The notes: generated from the sequence alone by a model not told the origin. Positions 27,599 through 36,920 are shown, counted from the stretch's first letter. The stretch: DNA of 64,000 nt from Nevskiaceae bacterium (GCA_004298465.1 SCRT01000003.1:1-64000); one strand, 5' to 3'. Numbers and translations: made by a program.

Positions 27599-28287
27599 TG
27601 TCCACACCCATCCTGCTGTCCTGGAGCGGCGGCAAGGACTGCCTCATGGCCCTCGCCGCGCTGCGCAGCGACCCGGCATGGCACGTCGTGGGGTTGCTGG
27701 CCACCGTCACCGGGCAGTATCAGCACCGCGTCGCCATGCATGGCATCCGCAACGACGTGCTGTGCGCGCAGGCCGCTGCATTGGGTCTGCCACTGGTGCA
27801 GGCGGTCATGGCCGCGCCGGCGGATGGTGCCGCTTACGAACACGCCCGCGTCGCCGCGCTGAACGAGGCCGCGCAACGCTGGCCCGGCGTGCGGCACTGC
27901 GCGTACGGCGACCTGTTCCTGGCCGACGTACGCGCGTGGCGCGAAGCCCTGCTCGGCCGCCACGGCTGGCACGGCGTGTTTCCGCTGTGGCAGCAGGACA
28001 CTGCCGCCACCGCCCGGCATTTCATCGCCGCCGGCCACCGGGCCGTTACCGTGTGCGTGGACACCACACAACTCGACGACCGCTTCTCCGGCCGTGAATT
28101 CGACGCCGCATTCGTGGCGGAGCTACCAGCGGGTGTGGACCCGTGCGGAGAAAACGGCGAATTCCACACCTTGAGCTACGGTGGCCCGCTGTTCGCCGCG
28201 CCGCTGCGCCTGACACGCGGCGCCAGCGTGTTGCGCGACGCGCGTTTCCAGTACACCGATTTCGAACTGGCTGAAGCGACCCGCTGA
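27595..28287 (+). CDS. Dph6-like ATP-pyrophosphatase (diphthine-ammonia ligase family)
   Basis: A 230-residue PP-loop ATPase. SGGKDC at about residue 11 is the ATP pyrophosphatase loop and GENGEFHTLSYGGPLF (about 183-198) is the family signature of the diphthine-ammonia-ligase / MJ0570 group. Bacteria lack diphthamide, so the eukaryotic reaction is unlikely here; an amidation of an unknown substrate is probable. Two ATGs are in frame (27595 and 27598); the first overlaps the nuclease TGA. Confidence 0.88.
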   Translation: MMSTPILLSWSGGKDCLMALAALRSDPAWHVVGLLATVTGQYQHRVAMHGIRNDVLCAQAAALGLPLVQAVMAAPADGAAYEHARVAALNEAAQRWPGVRHCAYGDLFLADVRAWREALLGRHGWHGVFPLWQQDTAATARHFIAAGHRAVTVCVDTTQLDDRFSGREFDAAFVAELPAGVDPCGENGEFHTLSYGGPLFAAPLRLTRGASVLRDARFQYTDFELAEATR

Positions 28288-28371
28288 GCGACGGTAGGGG
28301 CGAGCACCGAACCGGCGCCGGCATCGGCGGCCCCGACTGCATCCCAATACGATGGCCAATTTTCCTTTCTT

Positions 28372-28400
28372 TTGTTAATGATTATCATTTGTACTATTAT
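28372..28400 (+). promoter_or_regulatory. sigma-70 promoter with Fur box
   Basis: TTGTTA (28372-28377), 17 bp, TATTAT (28395-28400) is a near-consensus sigma-70 promoter. Its spacer holds AATGATTATCATT (28377-28389), a perfect 6-1-6 inverted repeat matching the core of the Fur consensus. The surrounding stretch is strongly AT-rich against the GC-rich background. Iron-replete Fur bound here would block the promoter, so the methyltransferase/TonB-receptor pair should be iron-repressed. Confidence 0.75.
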
Positions 28401-28473
28401 TAACTCATCGTCCCCATACCTCTTGTCACGGGATGAACCGCTGACACAGCCCATCGTCCACCCCGGTGCAGCC

Positions 28474-29340
28474 ATGCCCGAACCCGCCGCCAAACATCAC
28501 AAACCGCATCCCCTGAAACTTGAAACACGGCCTGCCGCCGTGCCGCCCCCGGGTGTCCATCTGCAGGTCGACCGCATGCCGGGCCACTGGTTGCTGGCGC
28601 GGCTCGGCAAGCGCGTGCTGCGGCCCGGCGGCCGCCGGCTGACGCGGGCGCTGCTCGACCGGCTCGCCATCACGTCTGCGGACCGGGTCGTCGAATTCGC
28701 TCCCGGCCTCGGCACGACGGCCGCCGAAGTGCTGCGGCGCCGGCCCCGGCATTACCTCGGCATCGAGCAGGACGATGCCGCCGCCCGCTGGGCGCGTGCC
28801 AGGCTGCCGGACCTCGATTCCGTCGAAATCTGCCTCGGCAGCGCTGAACACGCGGAACTGCCGGACGCCAGCGCGGACGTCGCCCTTGGCGAAGCGATCC
28901 TCACCATCACGACGCCGAAGCAGAAACGCGCCATCGTTTCCGAAGCACACCGGATTCTCGCGCCCGGCGGCCGTTACGGCATCCACGAGCTGGTGCTTGT
29001 CCCGGATGACATGGATCCAGCCTTGCGGGACGAAATGGAAGGCGAATTGACACGCACCATTCACGTCGGCGCACGCCCGCTGACGCGCAGCGAATGGAAC
29101 GCCCTGCTGGAAGCCGGTGGCTTTCGCGTCACTTCTGCCACGCAAGCACCGATGCGCCTGCTGGACCTCTCCCGCCTGCTGGCCGACGAGGGCCTGCCCG
29201 GCACCTTGCGGCTGGCGTGGAACACGCTGCGCACCCGTGGGGCGCTGCGCCGCGTGCTCGCCATGTACGTCGTGTTCCGCAAATACCGGCACCACATGAG
29301 GGCCATCGCGATCGTCGCCGTCAGGTCCGAGGCCGGCTGA
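28474..29340 (+). CDS. class I SAM-dependent methyltransferase
   Basis: A 288-residue methyltransferase: SAM motif VVEFAPGLGTTAAEVL (about 73-88), YLGIEQDDAAARWAR for the acidic second motif, and ALGEAILTITTPKQKRAIVSEAHRILAPGG as post-motifs. ATG 28474 is chosen because earlier in-frame Met codons lie upstream of the promoter -10. The Fur-boxed promoter and the TonB receptor 3 bp downstream suggest a part in uptake or processing of an iron-related compound. Substrate unknown. Confidence 0.82.
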   Translation: MPEPAAKHHKPHPLKLETRPAAVPPPGVHLQVDRMPGHWLLARLGKRVLRPGGRRLTRALLDRLAITSADRVVEFAPGLGTTAAEVLRRRPRHYLGIEQDDAAARWARARLPDLDSVEICLGSAEHAELPDASADVALGEAILTITTPKQKRAIVSEAHRILAPGGRYGIHELVLVPDDMDPALRDEMEGELTRTIHVGARPLTRSEWNALLEAGGFRVTSATQAPMRLLDLSRLLADEGLPGTLRLAWNTLRTRGALRRVLAMYVVFRKYRHHMRAIAIVAVRSEAG

Positions 29341-29343
29341 ATC

Positions 29344-31710
29344 ATGCCATCCTGCACTCCGCGCCGCCCGAGCCGGAGGGCCGCGGCAACCGCCGCGTTC
29401 ATGCTGGCCTGCACGACGCTGTGCGCGCTGCCGGCCCCCGCTGCCACTGCCGCATCCGATCCGTTGCCGGCTGCAACGGCGGACGACACGCCGGACGGCG
29501 ATGCAGAAGAAAAGCCATCCGGCGCCCAACTGCAACCCGTAACCGTCACGGCCGAAGGCAGGCAAGCGCCGGCACGCAACGCCCCCGGCACGGTGGCGGC
29601 ATTCACGCGCGACGACCTCACACGGCTGGGCGTGGAGAATTCCCTGGATCTGCCGCGCTTCGTGCCCGGCGTGGTGTACAACGACTTCGTCGGCTTCTCC
29701 GTCGTCTACATGCGCGGCGTGGGCAGCGACCAGTTCCTGCCGTCCGGCGACCTCAGCATCGAAACCTACATCGACAACATCTACACGCCGTTCGGCCACG
29801 CGCTGGCCCAGGAATTCTTCAACATCGAAGACATCGTGGTGCGCAAGGGGCCGCAGGGCACGGAATACGGGCACAACAGCGTCGGCGGGTCGATCAACCT
29901 CATCACCCAGGCGCCGAGCAGGGAACTGCGGGTCTCGGCGTCCTCGCGGTTCGGCAGCTTCGGGACGCGCAAGCTCAAGGGTGCCATCTCCGGCGGCCTC
30001 GGCGAGCGCATCCGGATCGGGCTGGCAGCCTTCGACACCCGCCACGACAGTTACTACCATCGGCCGGCCGGCAGCCCGCGACCCGGCTTCCGCGACGAAA
30101 CCGCGCGGGGTGGCCAGGTGCGCCTGTCCGTCGACCTGGCCAAGACCCTGCGCCTCGACCTCGCCGCCATCCACATGAAGCAGGACGGTGCAGGGACGGC
30201 GCTGGTCAGTGCATTCAACACAAAACCGCTATTCGCGCTGCTGGTTCCGGAAACCGGGGAAACCTACGTTTCCGATCCCGACGTCCCGCCACGCCTGAAG
30301 GCCCGGAACAATCTGTTCTACGGCCACCTGCGCTGGATGCCGCAAGCCTTCAACGCCCGGCTTTCGTTGAGCCATCAGGATGTGACGACGTTCACGCAGT
30401 TCGACTTCGAAGGCAGCCCGGCGCCGCTCGTGACGTTCCGCCCCCGCGACATGGGTGCACGCATCACCACGGCGGAGCTGCGTTTCAACTCCCGCGACGG
30501 CGGCTTCCTGGCCGACTTCCTGGAATGGGACTTCGGCTTCTACTTCCTCGACAACCGCGACGCCGGCTTCCGCGACGTCCAGTTCACGGTGGCGGAATCG
30601 CTGACTGACCCGCTGCTGGCGCCGTCCCTGCGGGCCGTGGATGCCGCCCTTGCCAACCTCGGCCTGCCGCTGAACCTGCCGGACGGCATCAAATTGTTCC
30701 TCGACGGCCTGGTGAACACACGTTCCGAAGCCGTCTACGGCCAGGCCCGCTGGGCGCTGACCGACGACCTGGGCCTGACCTTCGGTGCCCGCCAGACCTG
30801 GGATCACCGCCAGTTGACGCGCTCCAAGGTCGCGCTGCTCGGCGCCAACGGGACGGCGGGACTCACGCTGCTGCGCTGGACGCCGGGCCAACGCGCGGAC
30901 CGCAACTTCTCGCCCAAGGTGACGCTGGACTATCGCGTTTTCGACCACTACCTGCTCTATGCCTCGTGGAAACGCGGGTTCAAGAGCGGTACCTTCAACG
31001 TGCTGAACGTGCTCAAGCAGCCCACGCAGGTCGAACCAACCACCGTCACGAACTACGAAGTCGGCATCAAGGGCGAGGCCTTCGACCGCAACCTGCGTTT
31101 CAGCGCCGCCGCGTTCCAGAACCGTATCCACAACCGCCAGACGCTGATCCTCTCGCTCCAGAGCAGCGGCGCCGTCACGCTGGAGAACGCCCCGGAAGCC
31201 GTCATCAAGGGACTGGAGTTCGAGGCGAACTGGTGGCCGCTGCCGCGCCTCGTGCCGGGGCTGATGCTCACCACCGCCCTCTCGACGATCGACGGCCGCT
31301 ATACGCGCTATCCGCAGGGCACCGGCTTCGAGCAATCCACCGGGCTGTTCCAGAACAATCTGGATTTCACCGGGCACCGCACCGAACGCGCACCGAAATT
31401 CGCGGCGACGCTGGGGTTCGAATATCTGCGGCAGGTACCAGGCGGTTTCTTCGACCTGTCCTCCAGCGTGCTGTTCAACAGCGGCTATTTCTTCGACGCG
31501 CAGAACGTCGCCCGCCAACGCGCCTACAAGACCGTGCAGGCGCGCATCGGCTACACGCACATCAGGACCGGCCTGTCGATTGCGGTGTTCGGCACGAACC
31601 TGACGAACGACCGGATCTGGCTCAACCAGTTCCAGACCGACTTCAACACCGTCGGCACGCTGGGCGCGCCGCGCTTGTGGGGCGTAGCGCTCGGCTGGGA
31701 GTTCGGTTGA
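29344..31710 (+). CDS. TonB-dependent outer-membrane receptor
   Basis: A 788-residue receptor of normal length. The signal peptide spans about residues 1-36, followed by a TonB box (LQPVTVTAEG) near residue 60. The plug domain covers about 70-190, with GVGSDQFLPSGDLSIETYIDN, VRKGPQGTEYGHNSVGGSINLIT. A 22-strand barrel then runs to a terminal aromatic (GWEFG). The plug and barrel wording (YASWKRGFKSGTFN, LENAPEAVIKGLEFEANW) resembles Fe-siderophore and pesticin-type receptors common in Sphingomonad/Nevskia-like genomes. It is under the same Fur-boxed promoter as the methyltransferase. Ligand unknown. Confidence 0.92.
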   Translation: MPSCTPRRPSRRAAATAAFMLACTTLCALPAPAATAASDPLPAATADDTPDGDAEEKPSGAQLQPVTVTAEGRQAPARNAPGTVAAFTRDDLTRLGVENSLDLPRFVPGVVYNDFVGFSVVYMRGVGSDQFLPSGDLSIETYIDNIYTPFGHALAQEFFNIEDIVVRKGPQGTEYGHNSVGGSINLITQAPSRELRVSASSRFGSFGTRKLKGAISGGLGERIRIGLAAFDTRHDSYYHRPAGSPRPGFRDETARGGQVRLSVDLAKTLRLDLAAIHMKQDGAGTALVSAFNTKPLFALLVPETGETYVSDPDVPPRLKARNNLFYGHLRWMPQAFNARLSLSHQDVTTFTQFDFEGSPAPLVTFRPRDMGARITTAELRFNSRDGGFLADFLEWDFGFYFLDNRDAGFRDVQFTVAESLTDPLLAPSLRAVDAALANLGLPLNLPDGIKLFLDGLVNTRSEAVYGQARWALTDDLGLTFGARQTWDHRQLTRSKVALLGANGTAGLTLLRWTPGQRADRNFSPKVTLDYRVFDHYLLYASWKRGFKSGTFNVLNVLKQPTQVEPTTVTNYEVGIKGEAFDRNLRFSAAAFQNRIHNRQTLILSLQSSGAVTLENAPEAVIKGLEFEANWWPLPRLVPGLMLTTALSTIDGRYTRYPQGTGFEQSTGLFQNNLDFTGHRTERAPKFAATLGFEYLRQVPGGFFDLSSSVLFNSGYFFDAQNVARQRAYKTVQARIGYTHIRTGLSIAVFGTNLTNDRIWLNQFQTDFNTVGTLGAPRLWGVALGWEFG

Positions 31711-31763
31711 CCCGGACTGTTGATCCCGACTCCGGCCGGGCAAGCCCGCGCTACACTCTTCGC

Positions 31764-31985
31764 ATGACGGCCGAAACCCTTGGATCCCTTGACGACGGCG
31801 CACGCCACGCACTTGCGGAACGCATCCGCGGCCTGCTGATGGCCGCCGCGGCAAACGCCTGGGACGATGCCCGCATCAGCGGGCTGTGCGGCGACGGTGG
31901 CTGGGAAATCGCCTACGCCGCGATGCGGGACGCGGATCTCTCGACAGCGCTGTCCCCTGGAAACATCGGCAAGAAGGCGGAATAG
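31764..31985 (+). CDS. small hypothetical protein
   Basis: A 73-residue acidic, alanine-rich helical protein (LGSLDDGARHALAERIRGLL, then GLCGDGGWEIAYAAMRDADL). No signal peptide or membrane segment. TACACT, a possible -10, sits just before the ATG. It lies between the receptor and the phosphate island. I do not recognise the family; similar short helical proteins occur in other proteobacteria. Confidence 0.5.
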   Translation: MTAETLGSLDDGARHALAERIRGLLMAAAANAWDDARISGLCGDGGWEIAYAAMRDADLSTALSPGNIGKKAE

Positions 31986-32105
31986 CGGGCACACCCTCCT
32001 GCCCGTTCGCACTGGCTCGTAACAGCCCTGCCAATCCAGCGGCACCCTGATGGCGAGGCCTTGTACAAGGCTCCGCACGTTGTCGCTCGCGCCCGAGCCA
32101 TACAG

Positions 32106-32145
32106 CTTTCACCCTGCTGTCATCCGGCCGTTATCCCGCTGTCAC
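32106..32145 (+). promoter_or_regulatory. four-repeat PHO box before the phosphatases
   Basis: CTTTCAC, CTGTCAT, CCGTTAT and CTGTCAC begin at 32106, 32117, 32128 and 32139, an exact 11-bp period. The second and fourth are near the E. coli PhoB half-site (CTGTCAT). A possible -10, TAATAC, lies at 32172-32177 and GGGAG precedes the start at 32196. PhoB control of a phosphatase gene is the textbook arrangement. Confidence 0.8.
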
Positions 32146-32195
32146 AGCAGACCATTAGGGTCAGCGCTGCCTAATACTTTTCTCGGGAGTACAGC

Positions 32196-33677
32196 ATGCG
32201 TGGATTTCTCAAGGGCGCAGCCGCCGTCGCTGTTCTGGCGATAACGGCCTGCGGCAACAACAATACCACCCCTGCAGCGGGCGACCCACCGTCGCCGGCA
32301 ACGGCCACGCCGAAGAACGTCGTGTTCTTCCTCGGCGACGGCTACGGCATCGTGCCGATGACCAGCACGCGTATCTATGCCGTGGGCGAGAGCGGCGAAC
32401 TGGCAATCGACACCCTGCCGGAGACGGCATTCATCAAGACCTTCTCCAAGGACGCGCAGGTGACAGACAGCGCGCCGTCGATGTCGGCCTACATGACCGG
32501 CGTGAAGATGGACAACGGTGTCATCTCGATGAGTGCCGACACCCAGGCCTTCGATACCCAACACCAGCCGTATGTGAGCGGCGCCGACAGCACCTGCCCG
32601 GCCACCGACGGCACACCGGTCACCACCCTGCTGGAACTCGCCGTTGCCGCGAAACGCAGCACCGGCGTGGTGACGACCACCCGCATCACCCACGCCACGC
32701 CGGCGGCCACTTATTCCCACATTTGCCACCGCGATGGTGAAAACGACATCGCCACACAGCTTGTGCCGGGTGGTGCTGGTTACAACGCCAAGCTCGGCAA
32801 CGGCGTCGACGTGGTGCTCGGCGGTGGCTCGCGCCATTTCGTGCCCAGCACGACCAAGGGTTCCAAGCGTACCGATACCCGGAATCTGATCGATGAAATG
32901 AAGGCCAAGGGCTACACCTACGTGGCCAACGAAGCGGAGTTCACGGCGCTGCCGGACACGACCACGAAGCTGCTCGGCCTGTTCACCGCCAGCCACATGA
33001 GCTACGACCTCGACCGCGACCCGACGACGGAGCCAAGCCTGGCCGAAATGACCACGAAGGCCATCGACATCCTGGCGAAGAACCCCAACGGTTATTTCCT
33101 GATGGTGGAAGGTGGCCGCATCGACCACGCCCTGCACGAGACCACGGCCCGCAAGGCGCTGCAGGACGGCAAGGCTTTCGACGACGCCATGGCGGCAGCA
33201 CTGGCCAAGGTGGACCTGAAGAACACGCTCGTCGTCGTCACCGCCGACCACGACCACACCATGGGCATGAACGGTTATTCCACCCTCACCGGCAAGACCA
33301 CCGACACCTATCCGGGCATCCTCGGTCTGATGCGCGACTACCACGAAGCCCGCAATGCCGATGGCAGCGCGCCGGCGGACATCACCACGAAAGCACCCAA
33401 GCTGGACGCAAATGGCAAGCCCTTCACCACGCTGGTGTTCGGCATTGGTGAAAACCGCATCGGCGGCAACCGCAACACCCAGCCGGATCTCACCGACCCG
33501 CAAGTGGCTGACAAGAACTACCACCAGGAGGCCGTGGTGCAAAGCGGCCCCGGTGGTGAAACCCATGGCGGTGCGGACGTGCTCCTCGGTGCTGCCGGGC
33601 TGGGTGCCGACCAGTTCCACGGCACGCTCGACAACACGAAAGTCTTCGATTTGATCAAGAACGCGGTGGGCCTGTAA
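32196..33677 (+). CDS. alkaline phosphatase, lipoprotein form (PhoA family)
   Basis: A 493-residue alkaline phosphatase. The N-terminus is a lipoprotein signal with lipobox ITAC, so it is membrane-anchored. The core has NVVFFLGDGYG (metal-binding Asp), the nucleophile Ser in TDSAPSMSAYMTG, THATPAATYSH, LMVEGGRIDHALH, TADHDHT and GGETHGG, covering the two zinc and one magnesium sites. It releases phosphate from organic esters in the envelope. It sits behind a four-repeat PHO box and 26 bp before a close paralogue. Confidence 0.93.
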   Translation: MRGFLKGAAAVAVLAITACGNNNTTPAAGDPPSPATATPKNVVFFLGDGYGIVPMTSTRIYAVGESGELAIDTLPETAFIKTFSKDAQVTDSAPSMSAYMTGVKMDNGVISMSADTQAFDTQHQPYVSGADSTCPATDGTPVTTLLELAVAAKRSTGVVTTTRITHATPAATYSHICHRDGENDIATQLVPGGAGYNAKLGNGVDVVLGGGSRHFVPSTTKGSKRTDTRNLIDEMKAKGYTYVANEAEFTALPDTTTKLLGLFTASHMSYDLDRDPTTEPSLAEMTTKAIDILAKNPNGYFLMVEGGRIDHALHETTARKALQDGKAFDDAMAAALAKVDLKNTLVVVTADHDHTMGMNGYSTLTGKTTDTYPGILGLMRDYHEARNADGSAPADITTKAPKLDANGKPFTTLVFGIGENRIGGNRNTQPDLTDPQVADKNYHQEAVVQSGPGGETHGGADVLLGAAGLGADQFHGTLDNTKVFDLIKNAVGL

Positions 33678-33703
33678 GCCCCCTCAACCCGGAGTATTCG
33701 AAC

Positions 33704-35077
33704 ATGATCAAGCATTTCTGCCGCGGCGCCGCGTTCACCGCCGCCATCCTTTTCGCCACCGCCGCCCAGGCCGCCGGAGAAGCCAGGAACGTCATCTTCT
33801 TCCTCGGCGACGGCATGGGTCCGGTGCCCAAGACCGCCACACGCATCTACAAGGTCGGTGAAGCGGGTTCGTTGGCCATGGATACGCTGCCCTACACCGC
33901 ACGCGTCCGCACCCACTCGCTGAACGCGCAGACCACGGACAGCGCACCGTCGATGTCGGCCTACATGACCGGCGTGAAGATGAACAACGAAGTGGTTTCC
34001 ATGAGCGCTGCCACGCGGGCTTTCGACGCCGCCGGCAAGCTGTTCATCAACGGCGAGGACAGCACCTGCGCGGCCGACAACGGCACGCCGGTCACCACCC
34101 TGCTGGAACTGGCAAAAGAAAAGAGCAAGGCCACGGGTGTGGTCACCACCACCCGCGTTACGCATGCCACGCCGGCCGCCACCTACTCCCACATCTGCCA
34201 CCGCGATGGTGAAAACGACATCGCCGCACAGCTCGTGCCGGGTGGTGCCGGCTACAACGCCAAGCTCGGTGCAGGGGTGGACGTGGTGCTTGGCGGTGGC
34301 TCCCGAAACTTCGTGCCCAGCACGGCCACGGGCTCGAAGCGCACCGATGCCCGCGACCTGATCGCGGAAATGAAGACCCAAGGCTACACCTACATCACCA
34401 ATGAGGCAGAGCTCACGGCGGTGCCGAACACGACCACGAAGCTGCTCGGCCTGTTCAACAAAAGCCACATGAACTACGAGCTCGACCGCAGCCAGACGAA
34501 CGAACCGAGCCTCGCTGAAATGACCACGAAGGCCATCGACATCCTGGCGAAAAATCCCAACGGCTATTTCCTGATGGTGGAAGGCGGGCGCATCGACCAC
34601 GCCCTGCACGGCACCAACGCCAAGCGCGCGCTGCAGGACACGGTGGCTTTCGATGACGCCATCCAGTCGGCGTTGGACAAGGTGGACCTCAGCAACACCG
34701 TGATCGTCGTTACCGCCGACCACGACCACACCATGGTGTTCAACGGCTACGGCAAACGCGGCAGCGACATCCTCGGCCTCACCATGGACTACGTGACCGG
34801 CGCGCCGAGCACCGACGTCGACGGCAAGCCCTACACCACGCTGGTGTTCGGCAACGGTGCCGTGCGCCACGACACGCGACCGCAGTTGACACAAGCGGAA
34901 GTGACCGCTGCCGACTATCTGCAGGAAGCGGCCATCGTGCGCGGCACACCTGGCAGCGAAACACACGGTTCGGGTGATGTCCAGTTGTTCGCCATCGGTG
35001 CTGGCGCGAAAAGCTTCAAGGGCACGATGGACAACACCAAGGTGTTCGGTTTGCTGAAAACTGCCGCCGGCTATTGA
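33704..35077 (+). CDS. alkaline phosphatase, periplasmic form (PhoA family)
   Basis: A 457-residue paralogue of the preceding gene, with a cleavable signal peptide (ILFATAAQA) but no lipobox, so soluble periplasmic or secreted. It keeps all catalytic blocks: NVIFFLGDGMG, TDSAPSMSAYMTG, LMVEGGRIDHALH, TADHDHT and GSETHGS. Long stretches are identical in DNA and protein, showing a recent tandem duplication, while the first copy has extra loops near the C-terminus. Read from the same PHO promoter; a terminator follows. Confidence 0.93.
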   Translation: MIKHFCRGAAFTAAILFATAAQAAGEARNVIFFLGDGMGPVPKTATRIYKVGEAGSLAMDTLPYTARVRTHSLNAQTTDSAPSMSAYMTGVKMNNEVVSMSAATRAFDAAGKLFINGEDSTCAADNGTPVTTLLELAKEKSKATGVVTTTRVTHATPAATYSHICHRDGENDIAAQLVPGGAGYNAKLGAGVDVVLGGGSRNFVPSTATGSKRTDARDLIAEMKTQGYTYITNEAELTAVPNTTTKLLGLFNKSHMNYELDRSQTNEPSLAEMTTKAIDILAKNPNGYFLMVEGGRIDHALHGTNAKRALQDTVAFDDAIQSALDKVDLSNTVIVVTADHDHTMVFNGYGKRGSDILGLTMDYVTGAPSTDVDGKPYTTLVFGNGAVRHDTRPQLTQAEVTAADYLQEAAIVRGTPGSETHGSGDVQLFAIGAGAKSFKGTMDNTKVFGLLKTAAGY

Positions 35078-35111
35078 TCGCCGCCGCAAGCTTTGTTTGT
35101 CCTCACATCCT

Positions 35112-35137
35112 CCCTCCATTCGCGGAGGGGGTTTTTT
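35112..35137 (+). terminator. Rho-independent terminator after the phosphatases
   Basis: CCCTCC (35112-35117) and GGAGGG (35124-35129) form a 6-bp stem around ATTCGC, followed by six T at 35132-35137. It lies between the second phosphatase and the next gene, whose ribosome site follows at once. Confidence 0.75.
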
Positions 35138-35150
35138 ACGGAGGCTGCAC

Positions 35151-35861
35151 ATGAACCTGCTCCACTGGAGCTGCGCGCTGGCCGTGCTGCTGCTGAGCGT
35201 TTCAGCCCACGCCGCCGCACTGCACACGGCGCCCGACGCATCGCTGGATGCGGAGATCACCCACACTCGGCATCTCGTCACCCGCAGCGGCGTGGTGCGC
35301 GACGAAAGCTGGCAGCAGCGACTGATCCGCCGCCCCGGCCACATCTGGCTGGAGCGCATCCTGCCGGCGCAGGTCTACGCCGGCCACGAGCTGGAAAGCA
35401 CCGCGGAACACGAGGCCCATGAGCATTTCGATTTCACCGCCGCCGCATTGCACCTGATGCAGGCGGCCGACGGCACGCTGCACGCCGAGTACGTCGACCG
35501 GAACAGCCGGCAGGTGGTGTTCGTGCCCGCCACGGAATACGCGGCAGTCGGCTTCGACGGCTCCTGGGAGCGTGCCGGCGATCTGCTGAGCGCAGCCGAA
35601 CTGCAGCGCTTGAAACCTTCCCAGCAGACGCCGCAGCAGGCCGGTGCCACGACATATGAAAACCAGCGCGGCGACTGGTTCACGCGCGTGCTGTGGAACC
35701 CGGTGCTGCGCATCGCGCTGCTCATCGAAACCGGCACCCGCAACGGCACCGTGCTGCACCGCACGCAGGTGAAGCCGTTGCCGTCCACACCCGCGGCTGA
35801 ATTGCCGTGGCTGGGTCTGGAGACCTACACACATCGCGAATACGACGACTTCCTGGACTGA
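35151..35861 (+). CDS. exported protein of unknown function in the phosphate island
   Basis: A 236-residue protein with a signal peptide (about 1-22, ending AHA) and GGAGG 7 bp before the ATG. The mature part is rich in beta-forming segments with many His and Glu (ESTAEHEAHEHFDF), reminiscent of LolA/DUF-type outer-membrane lipoprotein carriers, but I cannot assign a family. It directly follows the phosphatases on the same strand, and the hairpin between them may be read through, so phosphate control is plausible. Confidence 0.65.
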   Translation: MNLLHWSCALAVLLLSVSAHAAALHTAPDASLDAEITHTRHLVTRSGVVRDESWQQRLIRRPGHIWLERILPAQVYAGHELESTAEHEAHEHFDFTAAALHLMQAADGTLHAEYVDRNSRQVVFVPATEYAAVGFDGSWERAGDLLSAAELQRLKPSQQTPQQAGATTYENQRGDWFTRVLWNPVLRIALLIETGTRNGTVLHRTQVKPLPSTPAAELPWLGLETYTHREYDDFLD

Positions 35862-35920
35862 CGCCCAGACCACCCCGGCGACGACATGCCTATTGCCCCC
35901 CGAGCCTTGCGGGGCCGCGG

Positions 35921-35949
35921 CTGTCACCGAAGCTTCACCGCACCATCAC
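35921..35949 (+). promoter_or_regulatory. PHO box before the OlsB-like gene
   Basis: CTGTCAC, GCTTCAC and CCATCAC start at 35921, 35932 and 35943, period 11. The first is one base from the PhoB consensus half-site, the others weaker. The gene starts at 36016. Confidence 0.6.
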
Positions 35950-36015
35950 GCAATCCATACACCGGAGAGGCATCCTGCGAGCGACCGACACAGACCTGAA
36001 ACGAGGCACAAGGCC

Positions 36016-36768
36016 ATGATTTCCCTGAATGCTGCACGCAACGATTTCTCCCCCGCTCCCCATGGCCGATTCGCATGGGAACACGCCGGCACACACGAGG
36101 ACATCGTCGCGGCCCAGAACCTGCGCCATCGCGTGCTGATGAAAGAAACGGGAGCGAAAACCCAGGATATCCGCAAGCGCCATCGCGACGGTTTCGACAT
36201 CTTCTGCTACCACCTGCTGGTGCGCGACACGCAGACGAACGAGATCGTGGCCTGCACGCGCTTGATGAGCTCCGCACAGGCGCGCATCGCCGGCGGCTTC
36301 CATGCCGCGCAGCGCTTCGACATCCAGAACCTCCTCGACCTGCCGGGCCGCGCACTGGAAGTCGGCCGCATCTACATCGAGCCGCCTTACCGCCAAAGCG
36401 CGGTGATGGCGACGCTGTGGACCGGAATCGCCGAATTCTGCCGCACTCACGCCGTCGATTTCCTGTTCAGCTGTGCGCCGGCGGATGCGGCAAGCCTCCG
36501 CGTCAACCGCAACGCGGACAGCGCCCTCGGCAATGGCGGACAGCCGTACGCCTGGCGTCCATCCTGCAACGCCGACGATGCGCCCACCGCGGCAGACGGC
36601 GCCGAACTGGCGCTGGCAACCTATTTCAAGCTCGGCGCGCAATTGCGCAACGTCGCCTGCCGCGACACCGAAGCAGGAACCCCCGCGAACGCCCTGGTGG
36701 TGCTGTGGTCCAGGGAACTGACCACCGCCCGAATGAACAGCGTTCTGGCGTGCCCGGAACCGAATTGA
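36016..36768 (+). CDS. OlsB-like N-acyltransferase (GNAT fold), paralogue of olsB
   Basis: A 250-residue GNAT-type acyltransferase. The blocks AAQNLRHRVLMKETGA, YHLLVRDTQTNEIVACTRLM, GGFHAAQRFDI and ALEVGRIYIEPPYRQSAVM match the OlsB / hemolysin-type acyltransferase family, which uses acyl-ACP to N-acylate ornithine. It is clearly similar to the olsB at 40032 but lacks the C-terminal RYVRHFL segment. It might acylate another amino acid or be a second ornithine enzyme. A PHO box lies 65-95 bp upstream and GAGG about 10 bp before the ATG. Confidence 0.75.
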   Translation: MISLNAARNDFSPAPHGRFAWEHAGTHEDIVAAQNLRHRVLMKETGAKTQDIRKRHRDGFDIFCYHLLVRDTQTNEIVACTRLMSSAQARIAGGFHAAQRFDIQNLLDLPGRALEVGRIYIEPPYRQSAVMATLWTGIAEFCRTHAVDFLFSCAPADAASLRVNRNADSALGNGGQPYAWRPSCNADDAPTAADGAELALATYFKLGAQLRNVACRDTEAGTPANALVVLWSRELTTARMNSVLACPEPN

Positions 36769-36920
36769 AGCCGCGCGGTAGCACCGCCGCACACGAATCC
36801 GCTGCCATCCGCGTACAACGCCCGTTCCATCGTCGGCCGTTAAGCGCTCTGCCAGACGCGCCATCGCGCGCAGCCCCCATCTTGGTTTAGGATGCCGCGC
36901 CTAGCCACCGCCGACTCCCC

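Noticed and set aside
28426-30174. Open frame of 582 codons opposite the methyltransferase and receptor
   Set aside because: Same shadow effect; no recognisable domain.
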